DNA of 64,000 nucleotides from Streptomyces sp. DSM 15324 (GCF_001514285.1 NZ_KQ949024.1:834700-898699), one strand, 5' to 3'. Positions 1 to 8,885 are shown, counted from the first letter of the stretch. Program-made: numbers and translations. The notes: generated by a model from the letters alone, not told the origin.

Positions 1-930
1 CCCTCCGGCACACCCCCGCGGTCCCGGCGCCCGGCCCGCGCGTGGGTGCCCGGACTGCTGATGTCCGCCCCCGCGCTGGGCGGGCTGATCGCCTTCGTCG
101 GCGTGCCGTTCGTCTACGCCGTCGTGCTGTCCTTCTACAACGTGCGGCTCGGCTCCCCGCTGCCGCCCCGCTTCTTCGGCATCGAGCAGTACCGGCGCAT
201 CTTCACCGACCCCGACCTGTCCGGCCCCTTCCTGCGGGCCCTGCTCAACAACCTGACCTTCGCCGTGGTCGTCGTACCGCTGCAGACCGGCCTCGCGCTC
301 GGCCTGGCGATCCTGCTGAACCGCAAGCTCAAGGCGATCGGCTTCTACCGGTCCCTGTTCTTCCTGCCGGTGGTCTTCCCCATGGCCCTGGTCGCGGTCA
401 TCTGGCGGCTCATCCTCGCCCGCAGCGGAGACGGCCTGCTCAACTCCGCGCTGCACGCGGTGAGTTTCGGCAACTGGGGCGCCTTCGACTGGCTCGGCGA
501 CAGTCTGACCGCGATGGCGTCGATCATCGTGCTGTCCGTGTGGCAGGGCGTCGGCTTCCAGATGGTCATCCTGCTCGCCGGCCTCCAGCAGATCCCCGGC
601 GAGCTCTACGAGGCCGCCGAACTCGACCGCGCTTCGCGCCGGCAGCAGTTCCGCCACGTCACCCTGCCCGGCATCCGCCCCACCCTCACCTTCGTCGCCC
701 TGCTCACCTCCGTCCTCTCCTTTCGCGTCTTCGACCAGGTCTATGTGCTGGTCAAGGGCGGCGGACTCGACGAGGACGCCACCCGCACCGTGATGTACCA
801 GGCCGTCACCACCGCCTTCGACCAGAACAACATCGGCCAGGCGTCCGCGATCACCGTCGTCTTCTTCCTGATCGTCGTCGCCCTGACCCTCATCCAGCGC
901 CGCGTCGTCCGCCCCGGCACCGAGGACTGA
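1..930 (+). CDS. Sugar ABC transporter permease, MalF-like (5' end outside window)
   Basis: Inner-membrane permease of a carbohydrate importer (binding-protein-dependent family, MalF/UgpA-like). The reading frame is open back to base 1, with a basic stretch (RSRRPARAW) before the first hydrophobic segment (LLMSAPALGGLIAFVGVPF), so the true start lies left of the window; a GTG at 46 is only an internal candidate. Several membrane segments follow. The cytoplasmic EAA loop that contacts the ATPase is seen as ELYEAAELDRA followed by LPGIRPT. It ends two bases before the ATG of a second permease, so the two are one transcriptional unit. The binding protein and any dedicated ATPase would lie to the left; many Streptomyces sugar importers share the MsiK ATPase. 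The substrate cannot be told from the permease. Confidence 0.9.
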   Translation, partial: PSGTPPRSRRPARAWVPGLLMSAPALGGLIAFVGVPFVYAVVLSFYNVRLGSPLPPRFFGIEQYRRIFTDPDLSGPFLRALLNNLTFAVVVVPLQTGLALGLAILLNRKLKAIGFYRSLFFLPVVFPMALVAVIWRLILARSGDGLLNSALHAVSFGNWGAFDWLGDSLTAMASIIVLSVWQGVGFQMVILLAGLQQIPGELYEAAELDRASRRQQFRHVTLPGIRPTLTFVALLTSVLSFRVFDQVYVLVKGGGLDEDATRTVMYQAVTTAFDQNNIGQASAITVVFFLIVVALTLIQRRVVRPGTED

Positions 931-932
931 CC

Positions 933-1769
933 ATGACCCGCACACCCCTGCGCCGCTTCCTCGACCACGCCGTCCTCGGCGTGCTGGCGTTCCTCTTCGT
1001 CCTGCCCGTCCTCTACCTGGTCATGGGCAGCTTCAAGCCGTCCGACCAGGTGCTCGCCGGCCTGACCGGCTTCCTCCCCACGCATCTGTCCCTCGACAAC
1101 TACCGTGCCGTCCTCAGCAGCTTCGACTCCGACGCCACCGGCTACTTCTGGCGCTTCATGGGCGTCTCGATCCTGCTGTCCACCGTCGTCGTCCTCGGCG
1201 GACTGATCGTCAACTCCATGGCCGCCTACGGCCTCACCCGGCTGAAGTGGCGCGGTCAGGGCGTCGTCTTCACCGTCGTGCTGCTGCTGATGCTGGTGCC
1301 GTTCGAAGCGGTCGCCGTCCCGCTGTTCTACCTGTTCAACAACGAGCGCAACACCCTCTACATCCAGGCCGTCCCCTTCATCGCCAACGCCTTCTCCGTC
1401 TACCAGTTCGCCACCTTCTTCCGCGCCGTCCCGCCCAGCATCGAGGAAGCCGCCCGCATCGACGGCGCCGGCCCCTGGCGCACCTTCTTCGCCATCGTCG
1501 TCCCGATGTCGAAGCCCGTCTTCGCGTCCGTCGCGATCCTGACCTTCCTCACCCAGTGGGGCTCCTTCCTCTGGCCGGTCCTGATGGTCTCCGACCCGGC
1601 CGTGCGCCCGCTGCCCCTGGAGATGAGCGTCTTCCAGGGCCAGATGCCCGTCGACTGGGGCCAGGTCCTCGCCTTCGGCGTCCTGCTCGTGCTGCCGGTC
1701 CTGGTCGTCTTCGCGTTCTTCCAGCGGTGGTTCGTCCAGGGCGTCGCCAGCTCCGCCGTCAAGGGCTGA
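933..1769 (+). CDS. Sugar ABC transporter permease, MalG-like
   Basis: Second permease of the same carbohydrate importer, 278 aa. The ATG at 933 is two bases past the stop of the upstream permease, a spacing usual for translationally coupled MalF/MalG pairs. Six hydrophobic segments are visible, beginning with AVLGVLAFLFVLPVLYLVMGSF. The EAA loop reads EEAARIDGAGPWRTFF followed by VPMSKP, the expected MalG-type pattern at about residues 170-195. No ATPase or hydrolase gene follows; the next gene is an unrelated citrate-synthase-like protein 234 bases on. I see no clear terminator or gene in 1770-2003. Confidence 0.92.
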   Translation: MTRTPLRRFLDHAVLGVLAFLFVLPVLYLVMGSFKPSDQVLAGLTGFLPTHLSLDNYRAVLSSFDSDATGYFWRFMGVSILLSTVVVLGGLIVNSMAAYGLTRLKWRGQGVVFTVVLLLMLVPFEAVAVPLFYLFNNERNTLYIQAVPFIANAFSVYQFATFFRAVPPSIEEAARIDGAGPWRTFFAIVVPMSKPVFASVAILTFLTQWGSFLWPVLMVSDPAVRPLPLEMSVFQGQMPVDWGQVLAFGVLLVLPVLVVFAFFQRWFVQGVASSAVKG

Positions 1770-2003
1770 CCGGCCCGGCACACGTCCACCGGCCGGGCAG
1801 GGACGAACGCCACGTCCTCTGCGGCCTGCCCCTGCCGCGTGCGGCCAACGGCGGCGTCACCGTCAGCCGCCCGGCACGGACGACGTCACCCGGTCGTGTC
1901 ACTGCCCGAGGTGAGTGGACCGGGCGGCGGACAGGGTGGCGGACAGGGTGGCAGTCAGGACGTTCTCCCTTGCCATGAGTCCGCTGCGGATACGGTGGCC
2001 CCC

Positions 2004-3257
2004 ATGCGCGATCACGAAGCCGCCCCCGGCCGTACGGACCGGCGGCTGAGCACCAAGGAGGCCGCCGATCTGCTCGGCGTGAAGCCCGAGACCGTGTACG
2101 CGTACGTGAGCCGCGGCCAGCTCAGCAGCAGACGCACACCCGGCGGCCGGAGCAGCACCTTCGACGCCCGGGAGGTCGAGGCGCTCGCGCGGCGCAACAG
2201 GCGGCCGGGCGAGGGAAGTCCGGGCGCTGGCGGCGAGTTGTCCGTGCGGACCCGGCTCACGTTCATCGACAAGGACCGGTACTACTACCGCGGCGTCGAC
2301 GCGACCGAACTGGCCGCGAGGCACCCGTACGAAGAGGTCGCCGAGTGGCTGTGGACCGGCCGCCCGCACCCCGGCACCGCCTTCACGGCCCCCACCGCCT
2401 CCGTCGAGGCGGCCCGCCGCGCGGTCGACGCGCTGCCCGGACACAGCGGCCCCACCGACCGGTTGCGGGTCGCGGCGGTCGCCGCGGCGGTCGCCGATCC
2501 GCTGCGGTTCGACCTCACCGAGGCGGCCGTGCTCGGCACCGCGCGCATCCTGATCCCCACCCTGGTCGCCGCCCTCCCGCCCGTGCGGCCCACCCACCGC
2601 GACGAGGGCTCCCTGGCCCGGCGCCTGTGGGCACGGCTGACCGGGCGGCGCGTCGACGAGGCGAAGCTGCGCGTCCTGGACACCGCCCTCGGTCTGCTCG
2701 TCGACCACGACCTGGCGGCCTCGACACTCGCGGTGCGGGTCGCCGCCTCGGCCCGCGCGCACCCCTACGCGGCCGTCTCGGCCGGCCTCGGCGTCATCGA
2801 GGGAACGCTGCACGGCGCCGCGAGCGGGCTCGCGCACCGGCTGCTGGAGGAGGTCCTCGAGGTCGGCGACGCGGGGCCGGTGATCGCCCAGGAGCTGCGG
2901 GCCGGTCGCCGTGTCCCCGGCCTGGGCCACCGGCTCTACCCCGGCGAGGACCCACGCGCGCGTGCCCTGTTCGCCCTCCTGGAGGAGATTCCGGATGCGG
3001 CACCCGCCCTCGCGGCGGCACGCGACATCGTGAGCACGACCGCCCGCCACACGCCGTTGCACGCCAACGTCGACCTCGCGCTCGGTGTCCTCACCGCCTC
3101 CTTCGGCATGGAACCCGCCGCGGGCGAGACGATCTTCGCGGTGGCGCGGACGGCGGGCTGGATCGCCCACGCCCTGGAGGAGTACGGCGAACGGCCCCTG
3201 CGGATGCGCCCCAGCGGCCAGTACGTGGGAGCGAAGCCGCCCCAGGACCTTCCCTAG
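2004..3257 (+). CDS. Citrate synthase-like protein with N-terminal helix-turn-helix domain
   Basis: 417 aa. Residues about 15-65 form a MerR/excisionase-type helix-turn-helix (LSTKEAADLLGVKPETVYAY, then RTPGGRSSTFDAREVEAL). The rest is a citrate/2-methylcitrate synthase fold. The family's three catalytic positions are present: His in GTLHGAASG, His in GLGHRLYPGEDPRA and Asp in HANVDLALG, so condensation of an acyl-CoA with oxaloacetate is plausible. The ATG at 2004 is preferred because the HTH begins soon after it; the frame is open further upstream without recognisable sequence. Such HTH-citrate synthases are known in actinobacteria, often as a tandem pair, but only one copy is in view. It may be an enzyme, a metabolite-sensing regulator or both; nothing here decides that. 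Confidence 0.85.
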   Translation: MRDHEAAPGRTDRRLSTKEAADLLGVKPETVYAYVSRGQLSSRRTPGGRSSTFDAREVEALARRNRRPGEGSPGAGGELSVRTRLTFIDKDRYYYRGVDATELAARHPYEEVAEWLWTGRPHPGTAFTAPTASVEAARRAVDALPGHSGPTDRLRVAAVAAAVADPLRFDLTEAAVLGTARILIPTLVAALPPVRPTHRDEGSLARRLWARLTGRRVDEAKLRVLDTALGLLVDHDLAASTLAVRVAASARAHPYAAVSAGLGVIEGTLHGAASGLAHRLLEEVLEVGDAGPVIAQELRAGRRVPGLGHRLYPGEDPRARALFALLEEIPDAAPALAAARDIVSTTARHTPLHANVDLALGVLTASFGMEPAAGETIFAVARTAGWIAHALEEYGERPLRMRPSGQYVGAKPPQDLP

Positions 3258-3377
3258 GGCCACGCGGGACCCGGGGAGAGGCACCGCCGGTCCCGGGGCG
3301 AGGGCCTCGCGCCGCAGCCCCCACCCCGGGCAGTCCACAGTGATCCACAGGCGCAGAGGGAGGTGCGGCGCGCCAAG

Positions 3378-3396
3378 TCAGGTTAGGCTCACCTCT
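3378..3396 (+). promoter_or_regulatory. Iron box (DmdR/IdeR-type operator)
   Basis: The 19 bases TCAGGTTAGGCTCACCTCT match the Streptomyces iron-box consensus TTAGGTTAGGCTCACCTAA at 16 of 19 positions, with the mismatches confined to the outer ends. The box sits directly against the GTG at 3397 of the Fe-S protein gene, so an iron-loaded DmdR-type repressor bound here would block transcription or initiation. The sequence match is seen directly; regulation is inferred. Confidence 0.8.
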
Positions 3397-4338
3397 GTGA
3401 GTACGTGTGCGACCGACTCGCGGACCCTCGGCGAGCCCATGCCCGGAACCGCGGCCACCGCCTCGACCTGGCTCCTGCTGGAGCAGGCCGGTCCGTGGGG
3501 TGCCATGGCGCTCACCTCGAGCCACCTGGACCCCGTACTGGGCCGTGCCCTGGAAGCGGCCGCCCAGGACACCGGCGTGCGGATCGCGCTCATCCGCCGC
3601 CCGGGCCGGCACGCCGACCCCGGCATGCCGCCGCCCGTACGGCAGGTGTACGCGGCCCACACCACGCCGGGGAACGTCTGGGTGCGCGCCGCCACGACCA
3701 CCGACCCCGCGCGGCTGCTCGGCCTCGACTTCGCCGCGCTCGGCCGGGGCGACCACCGCAGTTTCGACACCGCGCTGCGCGGCGGCCCGCACACCGGTGA
3801 TCCGCTCGCCCTCGTCTGCACCAACGGCAAGCGCGACCGCTGCTGCGCCCTGCTGGGCCGCCCGCTCGCGGCCGAGCTGGCCGCCTCGGGCGTACCGGGG
3901 GTGTGGGAGGTCACTCATCTGGGCGGTCACCGGTTCTCCCCGACGGTCCTCGTCCTGCCGCACGGCTACGTGTACGGCCGTGCCGAGGCCGGCACGGTCA
4001 AGGAGGTCCTGCACGGCGTGCGGGAGGGGCGGGTCGTCCTGGACGGCTGCCGCGGGCGATCCGCCTGGGAGCGGCCCGGACAGGCCGCGGAGCTGGCGGT
4101 GCGCCGGGCGACCGGCGAGGACCGCGCCGAGGCGCTCGACGTCGTCCTCACCACCGGCGAGGCGCCCCGCTGGGAGGTGACCGTCGCACACGCCGACGGG
4201 CGCCACTGGCGGGTCGTGGTGGCCCGGGGCGCGTCCGAGCCGCCCCGCGCCGAGAGCTGCGGGGCGTCGGTCCTCGGTCCGCCGGCACGGATGGACGTCG
4301 TGGCGGTGCGCGAACTGGTGGTGGCGGGGGTCGGCTGA
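3397..4338 (+). CDS. Sucrase/ferredoxin-like [2Fe-2S] protein
   Basis: 313 aa from GTG 3397, or 299 aa from ATG 3439. The protein belongs to the sucrase/ferredoxin-like (Apd1-like) family, whose C-terminal thioredoxin-like domain binds a [2Fe-2S] cluster with mixed Cys and His ligands. Candidate ligands are in CTNGKRDRCC (Cys 141 and Cys 149/150) and in the HxxxH of EVTHLGGHRF (His 174 and 178). The GTG start touches the iron box and has no obvious ribosome site, so either the transcript is leaderless or translation begins at ATG 3439. An iron-repressed role, such as reduction of ferric siderophores or redox support in iron starvation, fits the box but is not shown. No sucrase activity should be assumed from the family name. 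Confidence 0.85.
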   Translation: MSTCATDSRTLGEPMPGTAATASTWLLLEQAGPWGAMALTSSHLDPVLGRALEAAAQDTGVRIALIRRPGRHADPGMPPPVRQVYAAHTTPGNVWVRAATTTDPARLLGLDFAALGRGDHRSFDTALRGGPHTGDPLALVCTNGKRDRCCALLGRPLAAELAASGVPGVWEVTHLGGHRFSPTVLVLPHGYVYGRAEAGTVKEVLHGVREGRVVLDGCRGRSAWERPGQAAELAVRRATGEDRAEALDVVLTTGEAPRWEVTVAHADGRHWRVVVARGASEPPRAESCGASVLGPPARMDVVAVRELVVAGVG

Positions 4339-4408
4339 TCGGCCCCCCTTGTCCATGGTTGATCCCTGGCCTCACGGGGCGCGGCCGAACCGTTTCCTCA
4401 TGAGCTGA

Positions 4409-4426
4409 TCAAGAGCCGGTCAAGAG
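4409..4426 (+). promoter_or_regulatory. Direct repeat TCAAGAG x2 upstream of sensor kinase
   Basis: TCAAGAG occurs at 4409-4415 and again at 4420-4426, 11 bases apart, which is about one helical turn. It lies about 56 bases before the kinase ATG. Tandem half-sites one turn apart are typical of response-regulator dimers, so this is a candidate autoregulatory site. The repeats are short and no experiment supports them. Confidence 0.3.
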
Positions 4427-4481
4427 ATCCACACCACACACCCCTACGGCTGCACCGCCCCGCCCACGTACCGTCTTGGAC

Positions 4482-6152
4482 ATGAGCCCCTCTCCCCCCG
4501 CCCGTCGCCTGCGCCTCGGCATGCCCCGGCGCGTCTTCTCGCAGGTGCTGCTGATGCAGCTGGCGATCGCCGCGGGAGTCGTGGTGCTCGCGACCGGTCT
4601 GTTCCTCGCCCCGCTCAGCAACCAGCTGGACGACCAGGCGATGCGCCGCGCCCTCGCCATCGCCCAGACCACGGCGGCGGTCCCGCAGATCGCCGAGGAC
4701 CTGCGCCGGACCCCGCCCACGGTCGACGGCCCGGTGCAGCGCCAGGCGGAACGGATCCGCGAGGCCAGTGGCGCCGAGTACGTCGTCGTCATGGACCTGA
4801 ACGGCACCCGCTGGTCGCACCGCGATCCCGACGAGGTCGGCGGCCATGTCTCGACGAACCCGCAGAAGGCACTGGCCGGCCAGGACGTGATGGAGATCGA
4901 CAGCGGCACCCTGGGCCGCTCGGCCCGCGGCAAGGTACCCCTGCGCGACAGCGCGGGCGCCATCGTCGGGGCGGTCTCGGTCGGTATCGAGTACGACAGC
5001 GTGCGCGCCCGTCTGATCCATGCGATCCCGGGCCTGTTCGCCTACGCCGGCGGTGCGCTCGCCGTGGGCGCCCTGGCCGCCTGGCTGATCTCCCGACGGG
5101 TCCAGCGGCAGACCCGTGACCTGGCCTTCTCCGATATCTCGGCCTTGCTCGCGGAGCGCGAGGCGATGCTGCACGGCATCCGCGAGGGGGTCGTCGCGCT
5201 CGACCGCAGCGGCCGGGTCCGGCTGCTCAACGACGAGGCGCAGCGGCTCCTGGGCATCGGGGACGAGGCGGTGGGCCGCTCCCCCGACCAGGCGCTCGGC
5301 GAGGGACGCACGGCCGATGTCCTGGCCGGCCGGGTGACCGGCACCGACCTGATCGCCGTACGCGGACAGCGGGTCCTGGTCGTCAACCGGATGCCCACGG
5401 ACGACGGCGGCGCCGTGGCCACCCTGCGCGACCGCACCGAACTGGAGCAGCTGGGCCGGGAACTGGACTCCACGCGGGGGTTGATCGACGCGCTGCGCGC
5501 CCAGGACCACGAGCACGCCAACCGGATGCACACCCTGCTCGGTCTGCTCGAACTGGAGATGTACGACGACGCCGTGGACTTCGTCGGAGAGGTGGTCGGC
5601 GACCACCGCGCCACCTCGGAGCAGGTGACCGAGAAGATCGAGGACCCGTTGCTCGCCGCGCTGCTGGTCGGCAAGGCGACCGTCGCGGCCGAGCGCGGCG
5701 TCGCCCTGTGGGTCTCCGACGGCACCCGGCTGCCGGACCGGCTCGTCGACCCGCGCGGGCTGGTCACGGTCGTCGGCAATCTCGTGGACAACGCGCTCGA
5801 CGCCGTCGCCGGCACCCCGCACGCGCGCGTGGAGGTCGAACTGCGCGCGGAGAGCCGTACCGCCGTCCTGCGGGTAAGGGACACCGGACCCGGTATCCCC
5901 GCCGAACAGCGCGAGCTGGTGTTCACCGAGGGCTGGTCCACGAAGAAGCCGCCCGCGCACGGCAAGCGCGGCATCGGACTGTCCCTGGTGCGCAGGCTCG
6001 CCGAACGGCAGGGCGGCAGCGCCACGGTCGGCGAGGCGGTCGGCGGGGGCGCCGAGTTCACCGTCGTCCTTCCCGAGGCCCTGGCCGGACCCGACCTGGA
6101 ACCGGCGCTGACCGCATCGGCGAACGGCACGGTCGAGGAGGAGTCGCGATGA
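4482..6152 (+). CDS. Sensor histidine kinase, CitA/DcuS type
   Basis: 556 aa membrane kinase. First membrane helix at about 21-43, an extracytoplasmic sensor domain of the CitA/DcuS PAS-like kind to about 180 (with VVMDLNGTRWSHRDP), second helix at about 183-204, a cytoplasmic PAS domain at about 220-315, then the phospho-acceptor region QDHEHANRMHTLLGLLEL (His about 343) and an HATPase domain with VGNLVDNALDAV (N box), RDTGPGIP (G1) and KRGIGLSLVRRL (G2). All kinase motifs are intact. The family senses carboxylates or other small molecules outside the cell. The ATG at 4482 is chosen over the TTG two codons earlier. Its stop overlaps the regulator start (ATGA), so the two are translationally coupled. 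Confidence 0.92.
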   Translation: MSPSPPARRLRLGMPRRVFSQVLLMQLAIAAGVVVLATGLFLAPLSNQLDDQAMRRALAIAQTTAAVPQIAEDLRRTPPTVDGPVQRQAERIREASGAEYVVVMDLNGTRWSHRDPDEVGGHVSTNPQKALAGQDVMEIDSGTLGRSARGKVPLRDSAGAIVGAVSVGIEYDSVRARLIHAIPGLFAYAGGALAVGALAAWLISRRVQRQTRDLAFSDISALLAEREAMLHGIREGVVALDRSGRVRLLNDEAQRLLGIGDEAVGRSPDQALGEGRTADVLAGRVTGTDLIAVRGQRVLVVNRMPTDDGGAVATLRDRTELEQLGRELDSTRGLIDALRAQDHEHANRMHTLLGLLELEMYDDAVDFVGEVVGDHRATSEQVTEKIEDPLLAALLVGKATVAAERGVALWVSDGTRLPDRLVDPRGLVTVVGNLVDNALDAVAGTPHARVEVELRAESRTAVLRVRDTGPGIPAEQRELVFTEGWSTKKPPAHGKRGIGLSLVRRLAERQGGSATVGEAVGGGAEFTVVLPEALAGPDLEPALTASANGTVEEESR

Positions 6153-6829
6153 TCGAGGTCCTGGTCGTGGACGACGACACCAGGGTCGCCCGGGTCAACG
6201 CGGCGTACGTGGAGAAGGTGCCCGGCTTCCGCGTCGTCGGCGAGGCCCACAGCGCCGCCGAGGCGCTGCTCCGGCTGGAGCTGCACCCGGGCCTGGACCT
6301 GGTCCTGCTGGACCACTACCTGCCCGACGAGACGGGCCTGGAGGTCGTCCAGGAGATGCGGCGGCGCGGCCACCAGACCGATGTGATCATGGTGACGGCG
6401 GCACGGGACGTCTCGACCGTGCAGGCGGCGATGCGTCAGGGCGCCCTCCAGTACCTGGTGAAGCCGTTCAACTTCGCGGGCCTGCGCGCCAAGCTGGAGG
6501 CGTACGCCGATCTGCGCCGTACGCTCGACGGCGGCGGGGAGGCCGAACAGGCCGACGTGGACCGCATCTTCGGTGCGCTGTCCGCCTCTTCGGAGCACGG
6601 GCTGCCCAAGGGGCACTCGCCCACCACGGCCGAGCTGGTCCGCCAGTCCCTGATGAACGCCGAGGGGCCGCTGTCGGCCCAGGAGATCGCCGACCGGACC
6701 GGGGTGAGCCGCCAGACCGCCCAGCGCTATCTGAAGCTCCTGGAACGCACGGGCCGGGCCCGGCTGACCCTGAAATACGGCGACGCGGGCCGCCCGGAAC
6801 ACCGTTACGTGTGGGCGACCCGCGCCTGA
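6149..6829 (+). CDS. Response regulator, CitB/DcuR type
   Basis: 226 aa partner of the kinase at 4482. The receiver domain (about 1-120) has the acidic pocket VVDDD, the phospho-Asp in LVLLDHYLPDETG, the Thr of MVTAARD and the Lys of YLVKPF. The C-terminal helix-turn-helix (LSAQEIADRTGVSRQTAQRY, about 175-195) is the CitB-family form. It overlaps the kinase stop by four bases and converges with the ABC operon, ending about 20 bases from the binding-protein stop. A close paralogue lies at 9852 on the other side of that operon, so both may act on the same promoters. Confidence 0.93.
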   Translation: MIEVLVVDDDTRVARVNAAYVEKVPGFRVVGEAHSAAEALLRLELHPGLDLVLLDHYLPDETGLEVVQEMRRRGHQTDVIMVTAARDVSTVQAAMRQGALQYLVKPFNFAGLRAKLEAYADLRRTLDGGGEAEQADVDRIFGALSASSEHGLPKGHSPTTAELVRQSLMNAEGPLSAQEIADRTGVSRQTAQRYLKLLERTGRARLTLKYGDAGRPEHRYVWATRA

Positions 6830-6850
6830 GGGCACGGCGGGACGGGGCCG

Positions 6851-7906
6851 TCAGCCGGCCGCCTTCTCGACGAACTCCGTGGTGTAGGTCTTGCTCAGGT
6901 CGACGTCGGCGTTCTGGATGGCGGGGTTGAACGCCTTGAGGACCTTCTCCACGGTCTCGGGTCCCTGCGCGGGCATCACGCCGTCCTTGGTGAACATCGG
7001 CAGGGTGCTCTTGATGGCGACCGCGTACAGCGTCTTGTTGCCCTGCGAGTAGTCGGCCGGCATCTTGCCGGCGATCTCGGCGGCGCTGTGGGTGGACATC
7101 CACTGGAGCGTCTTGACGAATGCATGGGCCAACTTCTGGACGGTGTCCTTGTGGCTGTTGACCCAGTCCGTCTGCATGTACAGGCTGGACGACGGGTACG
7201 GCCCGCCCAGCGCCTCCATGGACCCCTGCGGCGTCCTCATGTCGATGAGAACCCTGCCGGCCTTCTTGTCCAGGATGTTCGCGACGGTCGGGTCGGTCGT
7301 CATGCCCGCGTCGATGGCGCCCTGCTCCAGTGCCGAGATGAACGTCGGACCGGCGCCCACCGCGACCGGGGTGAACTCGCTGACCTTCACGCCGTTCTTG
7401 ACGGCGAGGTACTTGGTGAGGAAGTCGGTCGAGGAGCCGAGCCCGGTCACACCGAGCTTCCGGCCCTTGAAGTCCTCGGGCGAGGTGATCTTGCCCTCCG
7501 CCTTGGTGGAGACGATCTCCACCTCGCCGGGTGCCTGCGAGAACTGCACGACGGACTCGACGGCCTTGCCCTTCACCTGGAGGTCGAGCGTGTGGTCGTA
7601 GAAGCCGACGGCGCCCTGGACCTGGCCGGAGACGAGCGCGGTCTCGGCCTGCACACCGGCCGGCTCGCTCAGCAGCTCGACGTCGAGGCCCTCGGCGTCG
7701 AAGTAGCCGAGGCGCTGGGTGAGCATCGCGGGCAGGTAGATGACCTTGTCCAGGCCACCGACCATGATCTTGACCTTCGTCCCCTTGCCGTCCCCGCCGG
7801 AGCCGGTGGAGGCGGTGCTCGCCGCGTCGTTGGCACAGGCGGTGAGGGAGGAGAGGGCGAGCAGGCCGGCGGCGGCCAGGGCGGCGTTTCTGGCGGAGAA
7901 GCGCAT
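6851..7906 (-). CDS. ABC transporter substrate-binding lipoprotein, SsuA/THI5-like
   Basis: 351 aa. The signal sequence ends in a lipobox (LSSLTAC), so it is a membrane-anchored binding lipoprotein. The mature part is of the NMT1/SsuA/THI5-like type, whose members bind alkanesulfonates, nitrate, taurine or thiamine precursors: GGLDKVIYLPAMLTQRLGYF near the start, then GQVQGAVGFYDHT and KLGVTGLGSSTDF. It is last of three genes on the minus strand (ATPase 9690, permease 8885, binding protein 7906), with a 115-base gap before it that may serve differential expression. The ligand is unknown; the neighbouring sensor kinase may respond to the same compound. Confidence 0.9.
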   Translation of the reverse strand: MRFSARNAALAAAGLLALSSLTACANDAASTASTGSGGDGKGTKVKIMVGGLDKVIYLPAMLTQRLGYFDAEGLDVELLSEPAGVQAETALVSGQVQGAVGFYDHTLDLQVKGKAVESVVQFSQAPGEVEIVSTKAEGKITSPEDFKGRKLGVTGLGSSTDFLTKYLAVKNGVKVSEFTPVAVGAGPTFISALEQGAIDAGMTTDPTVANILDKKAGRVLIDMRTPQGSMEALGGPYPSSSLYMQTDWVNSHKDTVQKLAHAFVKTLQWMSTHSAAEIAGKMPADYSQGNKTLYAVAIKSTLPMFTKDGVMPAQGPETVEKVLKAFNPAIQNADVDLSKTYTTEFVEKAAG

Positions 7907-8021
7907 GGCGGGTTCACGTCCTTGTGAGTGGGGTGGTGGTGCGGGGTGGGACGGCCGGGAGGGGCGCGGCTGGTTCGACGAAGCGGCCGACGGGGTGCGG
8001 CTGAGGACCGTTCAGCGGGTG

Positions 8022-8885
8022 TCAGCTGTCGGAGCCCGACGGCTTCCAGCGGAAGATGCGCCGTTCGGCGAAGGTGAGCAGCCCCTCGGCGACCAGGGCC
8101 ACGACGGCGAGGATGACCATCGCCGCGTACACACCGGCCGCGTTGAACGTGCCCTGCGACTGCGCGACGAGCAGGCCGATGCCCTTGGTGGCGCCGATGT
8201 ACTCGCCGACGATCGCTCCGATGAGGGCGAAGCCGAAGCTGACATGGAGGCTGGTGAAGATCCAGGAGGTGGCGGACGGGATGACGACCTGAAGCGTCAC
8301 CCTGCGGTCGCTCGCCCCGAGGATGCGGGCGTTGGCGACCAGATTGCGGTCGACCTCGCGGGCCCCTTGGAAGGCGTTGAAGAAGACGGGGAAGAACACC
8401 AGGACGACGGCCGAGGCGACCTTGGAGGCGGGGCCGAGTCCGAACCAGATGACGAAGATCGGCGCGAGGACGATACGGGGGATCGAGTTGAGCACCTTGA
8501 TGTATGGACCAAGGACATCGGCGAGGAAGGTGATCCGCCCGAGCGCGATACCGCACACGACACCGGCGATCACACCGATGACCCAGCCGAGCAGTGCCTC
8601 GTAGAGCGTGTACCAGATCTGTTCGCCCAGGGAGCCGAGCGCTGTCCCATGGGTGACCCACGTCCAGATCTGGTCCCAGATCTTCGAGGGCATCGAGAAG
8701 TTGAACGGATCGATGGCCTCGGCCCGGGAGAGCGCCTCCCACAGGGCGAGGACGAGCACCAGGAGCAGGACCCGGGAGGCTCCGACGACGATCTTGCGTC
8801 GACGGGCGGCCCGCGCACGCGAGTGGGCGCGATCCGGCGCCTTGACCGTGTCCGCGACGGGCGTGCTGAGGACCTCAGGCGACAT
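8022..8885 (-). CDS. ABC transporter permease, SsuC/TauC-like
   Basis: 287 aa membrane permease of the SsuC/TauC/ThiX family. A basic N terminus (SRARAARRRK) precedes the first helix; five to six membrane segments follow. The EAA-type loop is REVDRNLVANARILGASDRR. The ATG at 8885 has a purine-rich ribosome site (AAAGAGG) and lies inside the end of the ATPase gene, overlapping it by 11 bases, so the two are coupled. A start three codons further upstream (8894) is possible but less well placed. Confidence 0.9.
   Translation of the reverse strand: MSPEVLSTPVADTVKAPDRAHSRARAARRRKIVVGASRVLLLVLVLALWEALSRAEAIDPFNFSMPSKIWDQIWTWVTHGTALGSLGEQIWYTLYEALLGWVIGVIAGVVCGIALGRITFLADVLGPYIKVLNSIPRIVLAPIFVIWFGLGPASKVASAVVLVFFPVFFNAFQGAREVDRNLVANARILGASDRRVTLQVVIPSATSWIFTSLHVSFGFALIGAIVGEYIGATKGIGLLVAQSQGTFNAAGVYAAMVILAVVALVAEGLLTFAERRIFRWKPSGSDS

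Noticed and set aside
1839..2003. Upstream extension of the citrate-synthase-like gene
   Set aside because: Open frame without similarity to the HTH-citrate synthase family; the ATG at 2004 fits better.
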